From contig JALPQD010000102.1 of assembly GCA_023101885.1 (NCBI GenBank), forward strand, positions 4,276,971-4,340,970: DNA of 64,000 nucleotides, written 5' to 3'. This document shows, piece by piece, positions 11,891 through 25,045 of this stretch. Position 1 is the stretch's first letter, and every line of letters starts with the position of its first letter. The DNA comes from Typhlomys cinereus (lineage: Eukaryota > Chordata > Mammalia > Rodentia > Platacanthomyidae). The notes under the pieces are model-generated. The model ran no database searches. It saw only the letters and a list, made by a program, of their open reading frames with translations, and was not told the DNA's origin. The translations under genes and the position numbers were made by a program.

Positions 11891-12329
11891 TTTAAGAGAA
11901 AATTATAATCAACATCATTAAAATTGGTATAATTCAAAATATTTTTTCTGTATACAAGGTCTCAGTCTATATTGGAAGCACATACTTCAAAGCAGGATTC
12001 GTTGGATACCCTGTGATCAATATTCCCATTCATATTTCTAACCTAGTCCATATATCATTTTTATAAAATTTCATTAATACAAGGTCAAATAAATTAATTC
12101 AATAAAGTGGTAGGAAGTTATATCAGCTAATCTTTTATTTTTCTTTACTTCTGCTATAGAATTATCTTAGCAGATCCTTTCAGGTTAAACTGCCTCCTAT
12201 TCCAGAGAAAATAAATTTGAATATTTTTTAGAATGCAGTAAGGTGAGGGAGAAATTTAGATACTGTTAAAAATATATCTTTAGGGGTTATCAAGATGACT
12301 AATAGGACAAAATTATTTGCCATGTGTCG

Positions 12330-12720
12330 CAGTTACTTTTTCTGTTGTGAGACAACCCTCAAACTCAGACAACTTAAGGGGAGAATGGGAGATTTATTTG
12401 GCTCAGGGTTCCAGCACATTATGGTGGAGAGTGCATGACAGGCAGCAAACACTGGAGGCAGCTTAGATCACATACCTCAAAGACGGTCAAAGAAGCCAGG
12501 TTCTGATTGTAGAAGGAGGGAAGAGGGGTTTTCCCCACACAGGGCAAGAAGGTCTCAAGGTTCTTCTGTCTTGAGACTCCTTTTATGTATTCTGCTCCTG
12601 GGAGGTCCCATCCAGATTTGGGTTGGTCTTTGTGCTGAAGATATATTGATCCAAATAATCTCTTCAGTGGTCTGGAAACTAATCCCTTAATTAATCCTAG
12701 ATGTGGTAAAATTGACAAGC
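12330..12720 (+). repeat. Old rodent interspersed repeat (family not named)
   Basis: Shows the order 'gttactttttctgttgtgag', 'cttaaggggagaatggg', 'atttatttggctcaggg', later 'taattaatcctagatgtgg' and 'aattgacaagcaagattgac'. The same pattern is seen at 38840-39125 and more loosely at 53440-53880. I recognise it as a common rodent medium-copy repeat but will not assign a Repbase name. Confidence 0.6.
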
Positions 12721-13797
12721 AAGATTGACTATTATACTACTCAAGACCGATGACCTAGTTTAATCCTGGAATCCATATGGTAGAAGGAAAGAATTGACTC
12801 CAGAAAGTTCATATGTATCATAGCACAGAAACACACAAAATAAACAATACGAAAGTAGATATAAATAATAAATGAAAACATAAAATCTTAACAAATATTA
12901 TCTTTTCTATGTAGCTTTGAATCAAAATCAGTTATTTCCAGTGGGTTTTCATAAAATATCAGCATACTGCAGGACTGAGCTGGTGTATGCCAGTCCCTTA
13001 TAAAGCTCTCCCACCTTTCCACAGGTATTAGTTTGAGTATCACCCATACAAGAGAAGTTTTAATGTATTTTGTTATCCTCTCAGACTTGGACCTCAAGGG
13101 GTGGAAGAAGTCCCTCAGACCAAGAAATGAGCCTAAATTAAAATTCCTTCTTTTGGTCCATCTATATTACATTTTATTTGAATGCTGATAAGTAGAAAAA
13201 AAAGTATATTTATCAGAAAATTTTCCCATGAGACTGGCCTAGCTGGACTAGTGTCACAGAGTATTCAAAGTCACAGTTACAAAGAAGCAACACAAACCTC
13301 TTAATTTATAAATTGATTGAAATAAAAGAAAAAGAAAGAAAATATAGTATTTCAATATCTCAGAGGCAGGAAGATCACTGTTCAGGAGCTTGTCATAATG
13401 GAGATGTAATGGATGTAGTGATAAGGCAAAAAGGAAAACAAGTTTAAGTCTCACAAATAAATAGGGGGTATTCTTTTCAAATTCTTCAGCTCTCTTTTTT
13501 TTGAAATACATCTGTAGGGAAGTGCTAGCATCTCCAATCTGTCATCTTCCCATCTTTCTTCTTCTTTGCTTCCTTCTCTTAATATGAGGAGAGCTTGTGA
13601 CATTTCTCAGAGCACTATTTGAAGAAAGAATGTGTTGGTATGTAGTGCTGTCCTACTATACAATAAGAGTCCAGTGTTTGCTAGCCTTCCACATGGAATT
13701 ACACAGAGTGAATTAATTTTAAATGGAAGAATTTTGGTTAGGTGAAGAAAAACGATGTTAAAAAATAAAAAAGTGAGTTTCTTTTAAATACGTATTT
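12721..13797. other. Unique AT-rich sequence
   Basis: No gene or repeat recognised. Confidence 0.45.
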
Positions 13798-13813
13798 TAA
13801 AAATTTATCTTTT

Positions 13814-14104
13814 TTAAATTTTTTTATTATTTATTTATTCAATTGTGCATGTATGCACGCGTGCATGTGTGTATGTATGTGTGTGTGTGTGTAGAACCAC
13901 AGACGAATTTGGGAACCACCATGGACTGCCTCCACCTCCTCCTTGTTTACTCTGCCCCGGGATTCACAGGCTCCGCCTTACCAGGACCAGAAATGCAGGC
14001 CCACCCGGCTTCCACCTGGCTTGTATACATGGAGTCTAAGATCAGAACTCAGAACCTTCTGCCTGCAAGGTGGAGGCTTAACCCCTGAGCCACCTCTCCA
14101 GCCC
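13814..14104 (-). repeat. B2-like tRNA-derived SINE with perfect TSD
   Basis: Complement of the SINE head ('cacctctccagcc') is at the right end. The (TG)n tail and the 'ttattatttatttattcaatt' A-rich tail complement are at the left. The 16-bp direct repeat 'taaaaatttatctttt' flanks it at 13798-13813 and 14105-14120. The target sequence and A-rich tail fit L1-driven retrotransposition. Confidence 0.95.
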
Positions 14105-14120
14105 TAAAAATTTATCTTTT

Positions 14121-15724
14121 AATAGTCAGGTTCATGAGTGGATATAAACAAGTAGAGACCTCACATAGATCAACAATTTAAGCATGTATATGATAACATT
14201 GAGTTAACAGAAGCTGGTGTGATCAGTTCAGCCTTGTAGATTCTTCAAACTAGACTGTTGCCTACAAATTTCAGTGTAGATTTTCTTGCCTAAGAATCAC
14301 TTAAGCAAAGCTCCAGAAAACTGTTGAGAATACCTTTATTCCAGATGTACCTGAGTTTGGGAATCTATTTTAGCTTTCTTTTTTTTTTTTCCAATTTTAT
14401 TTACCCTGTCACCTCCATCCCCTCTTCCTCCCAAAATCCTATCATCCCAAAGCAGATTCCCTGAGAAGGAAGAAGTTAAATAAAATCCTCATCCTCCAGG
14501 ATGCAGAGCATTTGTCCTAATTTCACACCTAAAGCTGTAGCACAGTCAATGGTCGAAAGGCAGAGCTTGCAGCCAGCAAGTTTCAGTTCTACATTTTCCA
14601 CTTACACTTTCAGAGTCCTTTCACATGAAGACGCATTCTAGTAACTCTTCTTTTTAAAAGGACAGTAGTCAACACTGTTCAGATGATATCAAGATTAGAG
14701 AACTAAAGGTAGATGCTGAATTTATATTCACGCCTTCCTTCAAATTTTGCCTGATACATCCTTTCTGACCCTTTTCTTGTCTAAAACAGTTCTAAAAGAT
14801 GCTTTAATAATATAAAACCATTTATTCATAGAGCAGATATAACAGAAACCTGTTATATATGTAATGTTGCCAGAATATCAGTTAGCAGGGAAGGCAAGAG
14901 AGAAGATTTTCCTTTGAGTTTCCAATCTAGTTGAAAATATAAAGAACATCAGATTATATTCTGAAAAGACCATGGTCATGATTTTTTAATTTCAGCTTCC
15001 TTTTTATTTTCAGAAAAATGTTTGAAGATATTAATATTTAAACCTAAGACTTTTTTCATTAAGAAAAAAAATAATGTACAATTTTTAATGAAAATAGGTA
15101 AAAGGATAATAAAGTCATTAGATCTAACAAAAGACAGGACTTTTTCTAAGTAATACTAGAAATTGCAAATATTAAAAGACACTGACTTTCATAAGGATGA
15201 AATCATGAAAGAAAGAAATGCTAGTTTGCATTTAGACTCATATAGAACCATTCCTTTTCCAATTCAGCTTCAGTGTACTGTGTCCCAACACTTGCTTAAT
15301 AATGTGTCTGTAAATGTGTTTCTATCCAGATCATACCCAAGGAAGATCAGTGTCTATCCTCCATAAACATTGGTCTAGTTTTCACAACTCAATTTCTATT
15401 TCCCTGTGTTTCTATTTTTTAAGAACGGGATAAGAACAAAGGAACAAATCTAGATAGAGAGTCTGAATGGTTATGTGTGAAAGTCTGAAATCTCAGCAGT
15501 TTAGCAAGTATATTTTGCTTAATTTAGAAATCTAGAAAGGAAGATATTTGAAAATAGCTGAAAGTTTAATTCTTTAAAAAGTAGGTTCTGGAGAATAGAA
15601 AAATTGTCTGGTTATTGTGTAAATTTTTCCTGTGGTCTCTGCCACGTTCTTATTAGAATGAGCTTAATTCATTTTGTGTAATTTCTGGGTTGACTGGCAA
15701 CTAGCTCTCTGGCTGTGAATTAGC
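14121..15724. other. Unique AT-rich sequence
   Basis: No gene or repeat recognised. A T run followed by C-rich sequence around 14385-14440 might be an old L1 3' end, but this is too weak to call. Confidence 0.4.
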
Positions 15725-15930
15725 ATAATAGTTAAAAGACAGGAACCAGAGCCTGATTCCCAAGTTTGGACCATGGTTCTACTAGCTAAGCTTGAACAGT
15801 TTTCTCCACCTTTCTCCATCAATGTTTCTTTATCTACATAAAGAAATAATGCTATCAACTTGGTTAAACTTGAAAGTATCAAATGAATTGATATATGTAT
15901 TTATAACAATACTTGTTTTAAATCACTAAG
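15725..15930 (-). repeat. MIR SINE remnant
   Basis: Complement of the MIR core: 'gagcctgattcccaagtttg', 'ctactagctaagcttgaaca', 'tttctttatctacataaag' and 'atgctatcaactt'. Ancient and diverged. Confidence 0.65.
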
Positions 15931-16084
15931 GTTTTGCTAATACTATATTGTTAGTCCCTAAAAGACTATCAGTAACCCTTCCTGCAACTTTTTGCTTCTC
16001 CAACCACCTAGCAGAGTCAAGGAGAGTCAGTGCCACAGGAAAGAACAGCAAAATCTCTCTAATGATTGATTGAATAACTGTCTG

Positions 16085-16295
16085 ACCATCTTTTTAAAAG
16101 ACAGATTCTCATATATTCCAGAATAGCCTCAAAGTCAATAAATAGCCAAGGATGACCTCTATCTTGCCTGTACTTCCAAATGCTGGAATTATAGTTGTGT
16201 ACCCCCACACACAGTTTTACATGCTGGTAAAGACTGAACGAGGGCTTCATTCATGCTAGGAAAGCATTCTACTAACTGAGCTACGTCCTCAGCCT
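16085..16295 (-). repeat. B4-like composite SINE (ID head plus B1-like body)
   Basis: The right end, 'ctaactgagctacgtcctca', is the complement of an ID/tRNA-Ala-like head. To its left is a complement B1-like body ('ccaaatgctggaattatagt', 'gaatagcctcaaag'). The head-body fusion is the B4 arrangement of rodents. Confidence 0.7.
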
Positions 16296-16554
16296 CTCTT
16301 CTTGAATTTTAAGCAATAAAAAAGCCAATGTCTTTTATATTACAATTTCTATGGCCCAATCAACAAACTTTCCCTTTATTGTGGGTCAAATAAGCTCTGT
16401 TTCCAGTCTTAGCTGCATGGGAGGTCAATGTAGTAATGCACACTCCATGCTAAAGAAATATTATGCTACTGTGTGCATGCCAGTGCATACTGAGTATTAA
16501 TGTTCTCAAAGTATTTATGCAACTTTGCTTTTTTTCTTCTTTTATCTGCTTAAT

Positions 16555-17110
16555 ATAGCCAAAATCAGAGTGGAGGTTCCTCAAAAAATTAAGACTAGAG
16601 CTATCATATAATCCAGCAATAGTATTTCTGGATCTATGCCCAAAGGACTCTATACCTGACCACAGAGACATTTGCACATCTATTTTTATTGTTACATTAT
16701 TCATAATATTAAAGAAATGAAACCAATTCACATGCCCACTCACAAAAAATGGATAAATAAACTGTAGCACATAAACAGAGTAGAATTTACTACTCTCTTA
16801 AAAAAATTAAATTATGATATTTGCAGAGAAATGGATAAATATGGAAAGTATCATTAAGTGAAGTGACTCAGACTCAGAAAGATAAAAGTTACATGTTCTT
16901 TCTCATCTATAGATCCTAACTTTTAATATTCATACATAAATAAAGTATGAGAGTGAGCAAAGACTAGATAGGAGACTGTGCATGAAAAAGAGGAGGCATT
17001 GAAAAGTTGGGACCTGTCAAAAAGTCACATTAGACCTGAAAACAGAAAAGAGGCTATGGGGCTGGAGGTTAGAAGGCTAATGGTCAGGAAGGGAAAACAG
17101 GGATAGAAAC
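16555..17110 (+). mobile_element. Old L1, end of ORF2 and start of 3'UTR
   Basis: Diverged ORF2 C-terminal text: 'gtggaggttcctcaaaaaat', 'tatgcccaaagga', 'catgcccactcacaaaaaatg', then 'ttaagtgaagtgactcagac' and 'atgttctttctcat'. This is an older L1 lineage than those at 25, 39-49 and 57-63 kb. It has many stops and no coding capacity. Confidence 0.8.
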
Positions 17111-18589
17111 AACTGAAAACATTGTTTGAAAAATGCCATAAAGAAACACAATTCTTTGTATGCTAAGAAAAAATTTTGAAGGAAAACAGTGGACAGCTAG
17201 AGAAATCTAAAACTCTTACACCAAAATCTAAAAGATAAAACAATCTTTTTCATCAAAAACAACAGGTTAATCCTGGCTTTGGAATCAGAAAATCATATTA
17301 AAATGCATACAATGCGATTCATTTAAAACCTGAATATAGCAACATGCAATCCTATAAAGCCCCAGAGATTTCTAAATCAAGGCTGAAAAGGTAAATCAAA
17401 CCTGAAATGAATGGATTAGCAGAAATGAGAGAGTTGCTGTAATACTCTTCTGTATTGAGTAACAGAGAAGCAGGTTTTGTCAGATCTTTCTCTCTAATTC
17501 TCATCTGGAAAAGCCTTGCTCTGGAAATGAACAGGATTGAAGAAATGCTTCTGACATCTGTAAAGTTAAAAAGGCACACAATCCCACATTGCCACATTCA
17601 ACAGCATGTTGTAAGAAGTGGTGAAATGCCTGCACAGATGTGCAAAGTATTAGATTGGATTGCTCTAACCCTAGCTTCCTCTACACTGTTTTAGCTCCTG
17701 CTTAACCTGGAATAATTGAGGTGGATGGTAATGGTTGTAAATTAAAAAAAAAAAAAAAAAAAAACAGGACAGAAATCAAGTTTGATAAGGCAGTAACCGT
17801 TGATTTTAACTTCATGAACTACCAAAAAGTTTTCATTTAATATTTCTTTGTATGTGATCTTTATTAAACTGTGTTCATTTAAAGGCATTGTTTTTCTAAG
17901 GTGCTGAAGTAAGAAGCAACTAATGTCAGAAAAATGGTACCCAGTAGCAGGTTCCAAGTAAACTACAAGGCTTAGTGATTGAAAACACTGGCTGCTCATG
18001 GCGCCTAAAATATTTTGAGACAGGTATATTTTGTCGTTGTGAAGTCTGTAACACATTTATAGTCTCATTGTTCAGTGTTTGTCTCTATTCTCACATGGCA
18101 CTATAAGGATTAAGGAAGAGTTATAATTACATAATAAAATGCCAATATTACTTCCAATAGAAATAGTAGTATTTGTAAGATAGCATAAGCCCTGTTTGCT
18201 GTTATGCTATGTCATGTTATGTTCTATATGAAGAATAATTTTAAAAATTGTGAATATATTATTTAGAACCTATCTCACAAGAACCACTAAGCATGTGAGT
18301 ATTTACTATTAGACTCTAAGGTGTTGTACATGCTCCCATAAAATAATTTAACTACATTGGATATAACTACTACAGTGCTATTTTTCTTCTCCATGAATGC
18401 TAAAATGGTTTTTGTGATACTAAGTAATATTGATGAAAGTGCTTTGGAACTCTAACATAACACATATACCTAAAATTATATGTTATTTCCATAATGGTAA
18501 AAGTATTTGAAAATTAAGGGCACCATTATCATAAGAATATTCTGAGAAAAGGGAAAAAAAGAGTCTAGTCCTTTTCAGTTTTATCCTTG
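17111..18589. other. Unique AT-rich sequence with a 21-A run
   Basis: The run of 21 A at 17744-17764 could be an old retroposon tail, but no recognisable element lies upstream. Nothing else noted. Confidence 0.4.
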
Positions 18590-19360
18590 TGTCATGCAAT
18601 TATGAGAACTTTTATCAGAGCCTCTTATCATCTGTAAATCTCTATCCCACTGCACAAATCTGCAGACTCCATATGCAGCATCTACATCTGACCTCTACCC
18701 GCACACTCGTACATGCACAGAACTTCCAGGCTGAATTATTTCTGACCATATGGGCTCTGAGACTAAGATCAAACCCAACCTAGACAAATGCCACGCAGCC
18801 AACTGACAACTGTTCGTGGAGTCCTGGGCAATGCCGGGGAGAGTGCCTGCCAGGGCCTACTGTTTCCAAACGAGTTTCATTTCTCTAACAATTGAAATCT
18901 GCCAAGAGAAAACCGAGACAATCAAGACTTGTGCCAAAGAACCGCAAGCTCAAGTGAGAGATGCATTCTCCTTTTAGTCTGCTGGGTGAGAGAGCAGAGG
19001 GAGAGTAAGAGGGAGATTCCTAATGAGCAGTGCAGAGAAACTGTGCTCCAGAACGCAGAAGGATCGTTCAGGCCCTGCTCCGGAGTGATGCTGAGCCCCA
19101 CCCTGGAACACAGTGTATCCTTACCTATTGCCTGATGGTACCATTGCATTGGGCCTGAGTCATCCACAGTGGCTCCTGTTTTCATGTCCCCATCCTGGCC
19201 CCCACAAATAAGTACCCAGAGAAATGTGCTGGACAGAAGCTTCTCCTCTCTGGTCCAATTTCAAAGGATCAGGCCTTGGAGCTGGGAAAACGTCTCAAGA
19301 AAAGTCAGCTTCACTCTTCCTCTCAGGTTTCTGACCCCTTCCTGTTTTCAGAGCATTCAA
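18590..19360. other. GC-richer unique segment, possible regulatory or conserved DNA
   Basis: The composition changes visibly from the AT-rich surroundings. The stretch contains several CpGs, purine-rich 'gagagagcagagggagag' and no repeat text I recognise. Overlapping frames on both strands (18922-19185, 18929-19135, 19169-19591) cannot all be real and show no domain. It is a candidate for a conserved non-coding element; an exon cannot be excluded. Confidence 0.35.

Positions 19361-19363
<3 letters not shown>

Positions 19364-19407
<44 letters not shown>
19364..19407. repeat. (CA)22 microsatellite
   Basis: Uninterrupted CA repeat. It is the one large CA tract in the window not inside a recognisable SINE, though a SINE begins about 45 bp to its right. 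Confidence 0.95.
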
Positions 19408-19409
<2 letters not shown>

Positions 19410-19449
19410 ACAGTCTGTCTCACGGTTCCAGTTTGTTTATTTTGTGTGT

Positions 19450-19741
19450 TTGGCTACTTGATTTTTGCAAGTGTGTATGTCTGTACACGTGTGTGTGTGT
19501 GTGTATGTGTGTGGTGTGTGTGTGTGGTGTGTTTAAAAGAGGGCACTGTGTGCCTGTGAAAGTCTCAAAGGTGAGTTGGGAATCATCCTGAATCTTACCT
19601 TCTTATTGATTTGCTCTGGGACATCCCAGGTGCCCGCCTCTTAGAGACAAAAGTGCAGGCCACTGCCATTTCTGCACAGCTGTTTATGTGGGATCCAAAG
19701 CAGAGGCAAAGGCTTACACCCCTGAGCCATCCCTCCAGTCT
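19450..19741 (-). repeat. B2-like tRNA-derived SINE, diverged
   Basis: Right end 'ctgagccatccctccagtc' is the complement SINE head. 'atgtgggatccaaag' is the B-box neighbourhood and (TG)n lies at the left at about 19489-19530. No clear TSD. Confidence 0.8.
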
Positions 19742-20094
19742 CCCCAGACTACAGTTTGTAAGAAGGGAGAAAGTTCATGTTCTCCTTTACCCCCAAAGAG
19801 CCCTGTACCCTGAGGAGGGGCAGGAACCTCCTCAGCCCAACCAGCAGCAGTTTTCCCAAAAATCACGTGCTGGAGCAGAGGGAATCCCACTGCTTACTAC
19901 TCAGGGAACAGGTGGCAAAACTTGACAGCAGTATCCAAGAAGGTGCTGAGAAGTCACACCACTGAATGACAATGCACTGAGACAAATGGTTTTTGTCTGG
20001 AACATACAAGTAAATCACTGTGCTCACTCATGAATGTATAGTATTATCAAAACCAGAAGTTCAAGATCCCTTAAACATAATCACTTCAGTTAGA
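19742..20094. other. Unique sequence
   Basis: No feature recognised; short frames at 19611-19965 run out of the SINE and have no domain. Confidence 0.4.
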
Positions 20095-20290
20095 CTATTT
20101 AGGATTCAAATCTCATCTCCCTACTAGCTAGTAGTGTAACCTTGAGCAATTTATACACAATCTGTCTAAACTACATATTTATTCTTTTTAAAAGGTGCAT
20201 TGAAACACACTGGGTAATTTAATTGATAAATAAAAGAATTAACACCCAGCACACAGAACCATTATAATTGTTTAAATGACACATGATTAT
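20095..20290 (-). repeat. MIR SINE remnant
   Basis: Complement MIR core: 'aggattcaaatctcatctcc', 'ctagctagtagtgtaacctt', 'gagcaattta', and a distal 'cacccagcacacagaacc'. Ancient copy. Confidence 0.7.
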
Positions 20291-22609
20291 AATCCAGTGA
20301 ATAATGTTTTTTTCAATTGAGTCTTAATATTTTAGTCCTAAAATAACCACTCTAAATATTTTATTTTTGAAACTCTCAAGAGCTCTTTCTCTCCATTGCC
20401 TTCAATTCGTCTAAAATAGTTAACGCTTATTGTGAGGCATCAGAATAAGGAAGAGCTATGAAATCACAACTGTGCTGGGGATAAACCGAGATAACCTTTC
20501 TGGAGGACCTTTGTCAGATGACCCTTCTAGTGATAGCTGTCATGGCAATCAGAATTCTGTGTTTACAGATGTGTCCAAAGGATACAACCAGAGTAGTTTT
20601 ACTGATGCTTATTACAATCTGTTAAAAATTGGAAACCATCTTCCACATGAGATTGTTTCCATGCCTTCTGAAATGTGTAGAGGACCATTATGTCAGTATT
20701 AAAAATGCTGCAAAAGAATAACTGAATATCCTGCATTCAGTCCTCAATACCATAAAAGAAAAATTAATAAGTAACAATAAGCAAAAGACATTCTGAAATA
20801 TTACATTTAAACATTTCACAGAGAAGAATTGCAAAAAGGACATAAACCAAGAAGACTAGTATCTTTGTCATCAGAATGGGATTAGGGATGATTTTTTCCA
20901 AAATTTAAGTTATTTTTCGAGAAATATGTATTGGTGGGTAATTCTGAAATAATATAAAGTGAACATGCTTGAGCTTTAAATTTTACTATTACTATAAAAG
21001 TTTAGAAATGTAATAATTATCTCATATACCTAAGCATGAATGAACATATATACAGCAACATATCTCATTAATATTTTTCCTAAAAGGATAGTATTTTAAT
21101 ATTTATCTTTGCATATGCAGTTATACTTTCACTGATATTTGAGTATTTATTAAAATAATCAATTAAATCCCTTATTTAAGAAAAAGAACCACACTACCTT
21201 ATAATATCTCCTCTTGGTAAAAGTTTTCAAATACCGCTGAACATGCATAATAATGTTCACTTACAACAAATTAATTATTGTTCTGGCACCTCTGGCCCAC
21301 TCATGAAATCAATGAAGTGTGAAGTGACTCTGTGAAGAGTAATATTTCATATTTGGTACTTTATGTATTAATTGCTTTCCTGTTTTTTGCTAATCCATTC
21401 TAAAATGAGTCCACCTCACTTCTGCAATGAGTCCAAGGATTCTGTAATCAATGGAGAATGCAGGAAAATACCTCAAAATTCACATTTCCAGACCTCCTAA
21501 AAGCTGCCAGATGTAGTGATCTTTCCACAGCAGTGTCTTAATGGAATAATATCTCCTTACAGAGGGTTGTTGCTTAAAAAGTGAGGTGCTTAAAAAAAAA
21601 AAGGAAGGTGCTTTTACCAGGCAGTCACTTACTTTCCGGTGGGTACAGTAATAGGTAAGAAGTTTGAGAATCAGGCAATTCCTGTCACACATTGTTGTTC
21701 TGAACATGAAAAGGAAAACAAAATCTAAAATCCAATTCAGTAGAATTCAAAAATTTTAAAAACTGCCAAATTATTATTGGCAATGGGAAAAAGTAGCTTA
21801 TTAAGGTGCTTTTAGTTGCCTCCTTTTACTGTCCAAAAATTAAAATGTAAGTCAATCTGACAAACTGAGAGAAGCCATTTTAATCTTGACTTTCGGGTAC
21901 CAGTGTATTCTCACTCATGCTGCTCTCTCTGTCTCTCTCTCGTCATTCAGTCTGAACAGAAAAAATCAAGTGTGACATTTTTTGATTCAAGAGATATGTC
22001 AAGCAGTTATAAAGCTGCTGTAATTTATAGGAAAGAATAAAGCTAACCTAAGAGACCTCGGTCTCAATTTGCTGAAACTTATTACACCTCATTGGCCACT
22101 GACTATTCAAAATGAAGAAAAATGAAAAGAAAAAATTCTTATCTGAATAGGAAACTTTACTAACATTAGCCTAATGAGAAATGATTGGCTTCAAATTGCT
22201 CTGGCTACATGGATGGATTTAGATTAACGCTATTTATGATGTTATGATTTCCTAGTTCCTGAGTTACATAAAAGCCACAGGCACCACCAAAATAATACTA
22301 ATGAATACATAGATGCTTTGCAATGTCTGTCTAAAACTCCTGGGTCTAGTTAAATGTCACAGAATGACATGTGCCTTGTTAATGGATATCTCAGCTATTG
22401 AAATAATGTGTTACAGAAATACATACAATTATTTTTAGCCATAATGACTTTGAGTTATAGATATTTCAATTGTGTTATTTCCTTAACATGTCCCTGAATT
22501 CATTCCTATGAACATGCTAAGTAAATGGCACATTGTGAATAACACTTCACAGTTCTGTAAAGGAGAACATATTGTCTGAGTTTTGTGGTACACCATCTTC
22601 AATCCACTC
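20291..22609. other. Unique AT-rich sequence
   Basis: No repeat recognised. A 76-codon frame at 20472-20702 has a normal-looking amino-acid mix but no known motif; I do not call it a gene. A short (TC)n run lies near 21922-21942. Confidence 0.4.
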
Positions 22610-22700
22610 TCTTATTGAGGGGAAGGAGTGGTGCTGAACATTGAATTCAAAATCTCAGGTACACTAGTGCTCCTAAAACTGAGTTACACTCCCAACCCCC
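22610..22700 (-). repeat. ID/B4-like SINE fragment
   Basis: 'ggtgctgaacattgaattca', 'cactagtgctcctaaaactg' and 'agttacactcccaaccccc' follow the complement of an ID-type head (a 'gagctacatccccagccc'-like end). Diverged. Confidence 0.5.
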
Positions 22701-24255
22701 ACCTTTTTATGACTCTTGTACTGTAATATGTACTCCCTTCTGCCAAAGAGATTTTAGAGTAATGCTAGAAAAAGAGGAGAGTCATGCTCAAAATGTTACA
22801 TAAGAGAAAGGTAGCCAGTTTATCCTGAACCAATTTCCTTATTCCAAATTATTCTAAATTCTCAGAAATTCAAACCTAAGTGTAAACTTGATGAGTTGAT
22901 GAGTATTCCCACTTCTTCTCAAAACTTCCCTTGCATATTAACATACATATAATGCATGATTTTTTCTCTAAGATCCATATACATTTATTTTTAGAAATTG
23001 TTTTCTATTTCAGGGGTCATAACCATTTCAAACTTATACAACTAATTTAGTTGTGAAAAATCTTATGTAAACATAAGTAACTTAAAAAGTTTAAAAGAAT
23101 ATATCATTCTTGTTATTTCAGTTTGTAGAATTGTCTTTAGTTGAACTGATCTGAGATTCATTAAAGGAATAAGGAATATATGTGTTTCTTAGAACTTAGA
23201 ACCTTTTCAGAGTAAATCATAAGACTCTTGAATAGAATGAAGGAAGGTTGATGTTAGAAAATAGAAATCATTTCTCACAAATGGTAGGCTTATACAAATA
23301 AAATGCTAACCTTTTTCTGTTCAAGATATAATTGTCCATCTTTACTTCTACTCATGGCAGTTATACAATATTCTGCCAAGAGAAGAAAAGCAATATTTAA
23401 ATGTCCAAAGATGTGTGCAATATCCTACCAGAACTACCCACGCTTAAGTGTTTGTATTATTAATGCCTTTTAAAATTTACTATGGCCACTAATTTGCTAT
23501 AGTCACTGGACAGAAATCATGTCATCTGATTTGCACTACTACAAAATCTTTACTAACGTGGGGACCATAAATTTGATCATTTAATAATTTAGTGCTGAAT
23601 CTCTTCTTTTAATGAAAGGAAGGTGATCACGATTATTATTAATGCTATTTTTAGTTAGTTTTAAATTATGCCATTATGATAAAACATTCTACTTAATTTA
23701 CTATTTCAACTCAAAATTAATTTCTAAAGGTTTTAATTCTAGTCAGTATGAATAATTATGTGATGTTGTAATACTATTGCACTTGGATCTTCAAAGTGAA
23801 TTTAAAAATAGGGATTGTTAAGTAGTTATCATATTTGAGCATTGCAGCTTAGAGTTGGTCTTGATTTTTCAGAATCCCACAGTCAAATTAACTCAGAAAT
23901 TAAAAATTGATTTCATCTTGAAAGAACAGATAAACAAGAGATAAATTCATTTATGTGAATTATGGAAGTACCACATATTTTTAAAGTACTGTCTTGAAGT
24001 TTTTTTAAAGACAAGTACATTTTTCAATAACAATAAGCATATCATGTCAGAAAGTTCTATTATGCTGCTTCATTTCAGTTACAGCATGAGATAAATAAGA
24101 AAGTCAGATCTGACATTCTGTTTAATGCTGTGGTTATCTCCCATACTAACGGGTGTTAGAGTTCAGGTGACTTACAACTTAGACCACCATCTATTGGTTC
24201 TACCAATGCTGCAAAAGCTGTCAGTATAATAGCCAGATAATCCTAAGTGCATTCT
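22701..24255. other. Unique, very AT-rich sequence
   Basis: No gene, RNA or repeat recognised. Confidence 0.45.
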
Positions 24256-24337
24256 AAAAAGAAAAGAAAAGAAAAGAAAAGAAAAGAAAAGAAAAGAAAA
24301 GAAAAGAAAAGAAAAGAAAAGAAAAGAAAAGAAAAAA
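24256..24337. repeat. (AAAAG)16 microsatellite
   Basis: About 16 perfect 'aaaag' units. It may have grown from a retroposon A-tail, but no element is recognisable just upstream. Confidence 0.97.
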
Positions 24338-24894
24338 CATAGACCCATGCTCTGTGAGGGAATGAGGAATGAGGGAATCCACTGGTCACTTGCCTCCTAA
24401 ACAATAATTTACCAGAGTTTGCACATTCTTAGAGGCACTAACCATCCTTCAAGAAAACAGATTCTCCCTGCTCCTAGAGACACTGCACATGTGGCTGCTG
24501 TGTCCCATGTGCATCAGACGGCGGCAGAGAGGAGATGAGACTATTTTTACACTTAATGTTCTGACCTGTGGACAGCTGAAGGATTAATAGCCTGACATAC
24601 CACGCTGCCTGCCCAAACCCTGAATTCCATATCTGTGTATTCATAATATGAAGTCCTTGCATGGGCCAGGGCTCATGTGCCCACAGCATGCATGGCCTCC
24701 TGTGGGCCAGGGCTCTATGTGCTCACATCATGTACTTAGTCTTATAGAAGATTGATAAAACTTCTATTCTTAAGCTTCATCATATATTCTTAACCAGGTA
24801 GAACTGGGAGCTCAATTATAACTATCTATATCCCTAATGTATTTTCTTTTATTGCATACATACATATTGGACCTATTTTATATTGTCCAATTTA
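24338..24894. other. Unique sequence with a small two-copy tandem repeat
   Basis: Two diverged ~41-bp units each contain 'gggccagggctc', at 24663 and 24704, followed by 'atgtg(c)...cacagcatg' or 'atgtgctcacatcatg'. Nothing else recognised. Confidence 0.45.
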
Positions 24895-25045
24895 AAAAAT
24901 TAGGACATAAAGGCAGGAGTGATGTGCTAGAGAAATGTCCAGGGGAAGTGGAAGGGAGACAGGGGTACCTATGATCAAAATACATTGTCTATATGTATGG
25001 GATTGTAAAAGAGTAAAAATAAACCAAAATTAATTTTAAGAAAAA
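24895..25045 (+). mobile_element. Old L1 3' end fragment
   Basis: 'ggaagggagacaggggtac', 'gatcaaaatacattgtctat', 'gtatgggattgtaaaagag' and an A-rich end fit the terminal 3'UTR of an older rodent L1. It abuts the 5'-inverted L1 that starts near 25050. Confidence 0.55.

Noticed and set aside
20472..20702. 76-codon frame with a balanced amino-acid mix
   Set aside because: No domain, no neighbouring exons or splice-site support, and isolated in AT-rich DNA. Homology search would be needed; I do not call a gene.
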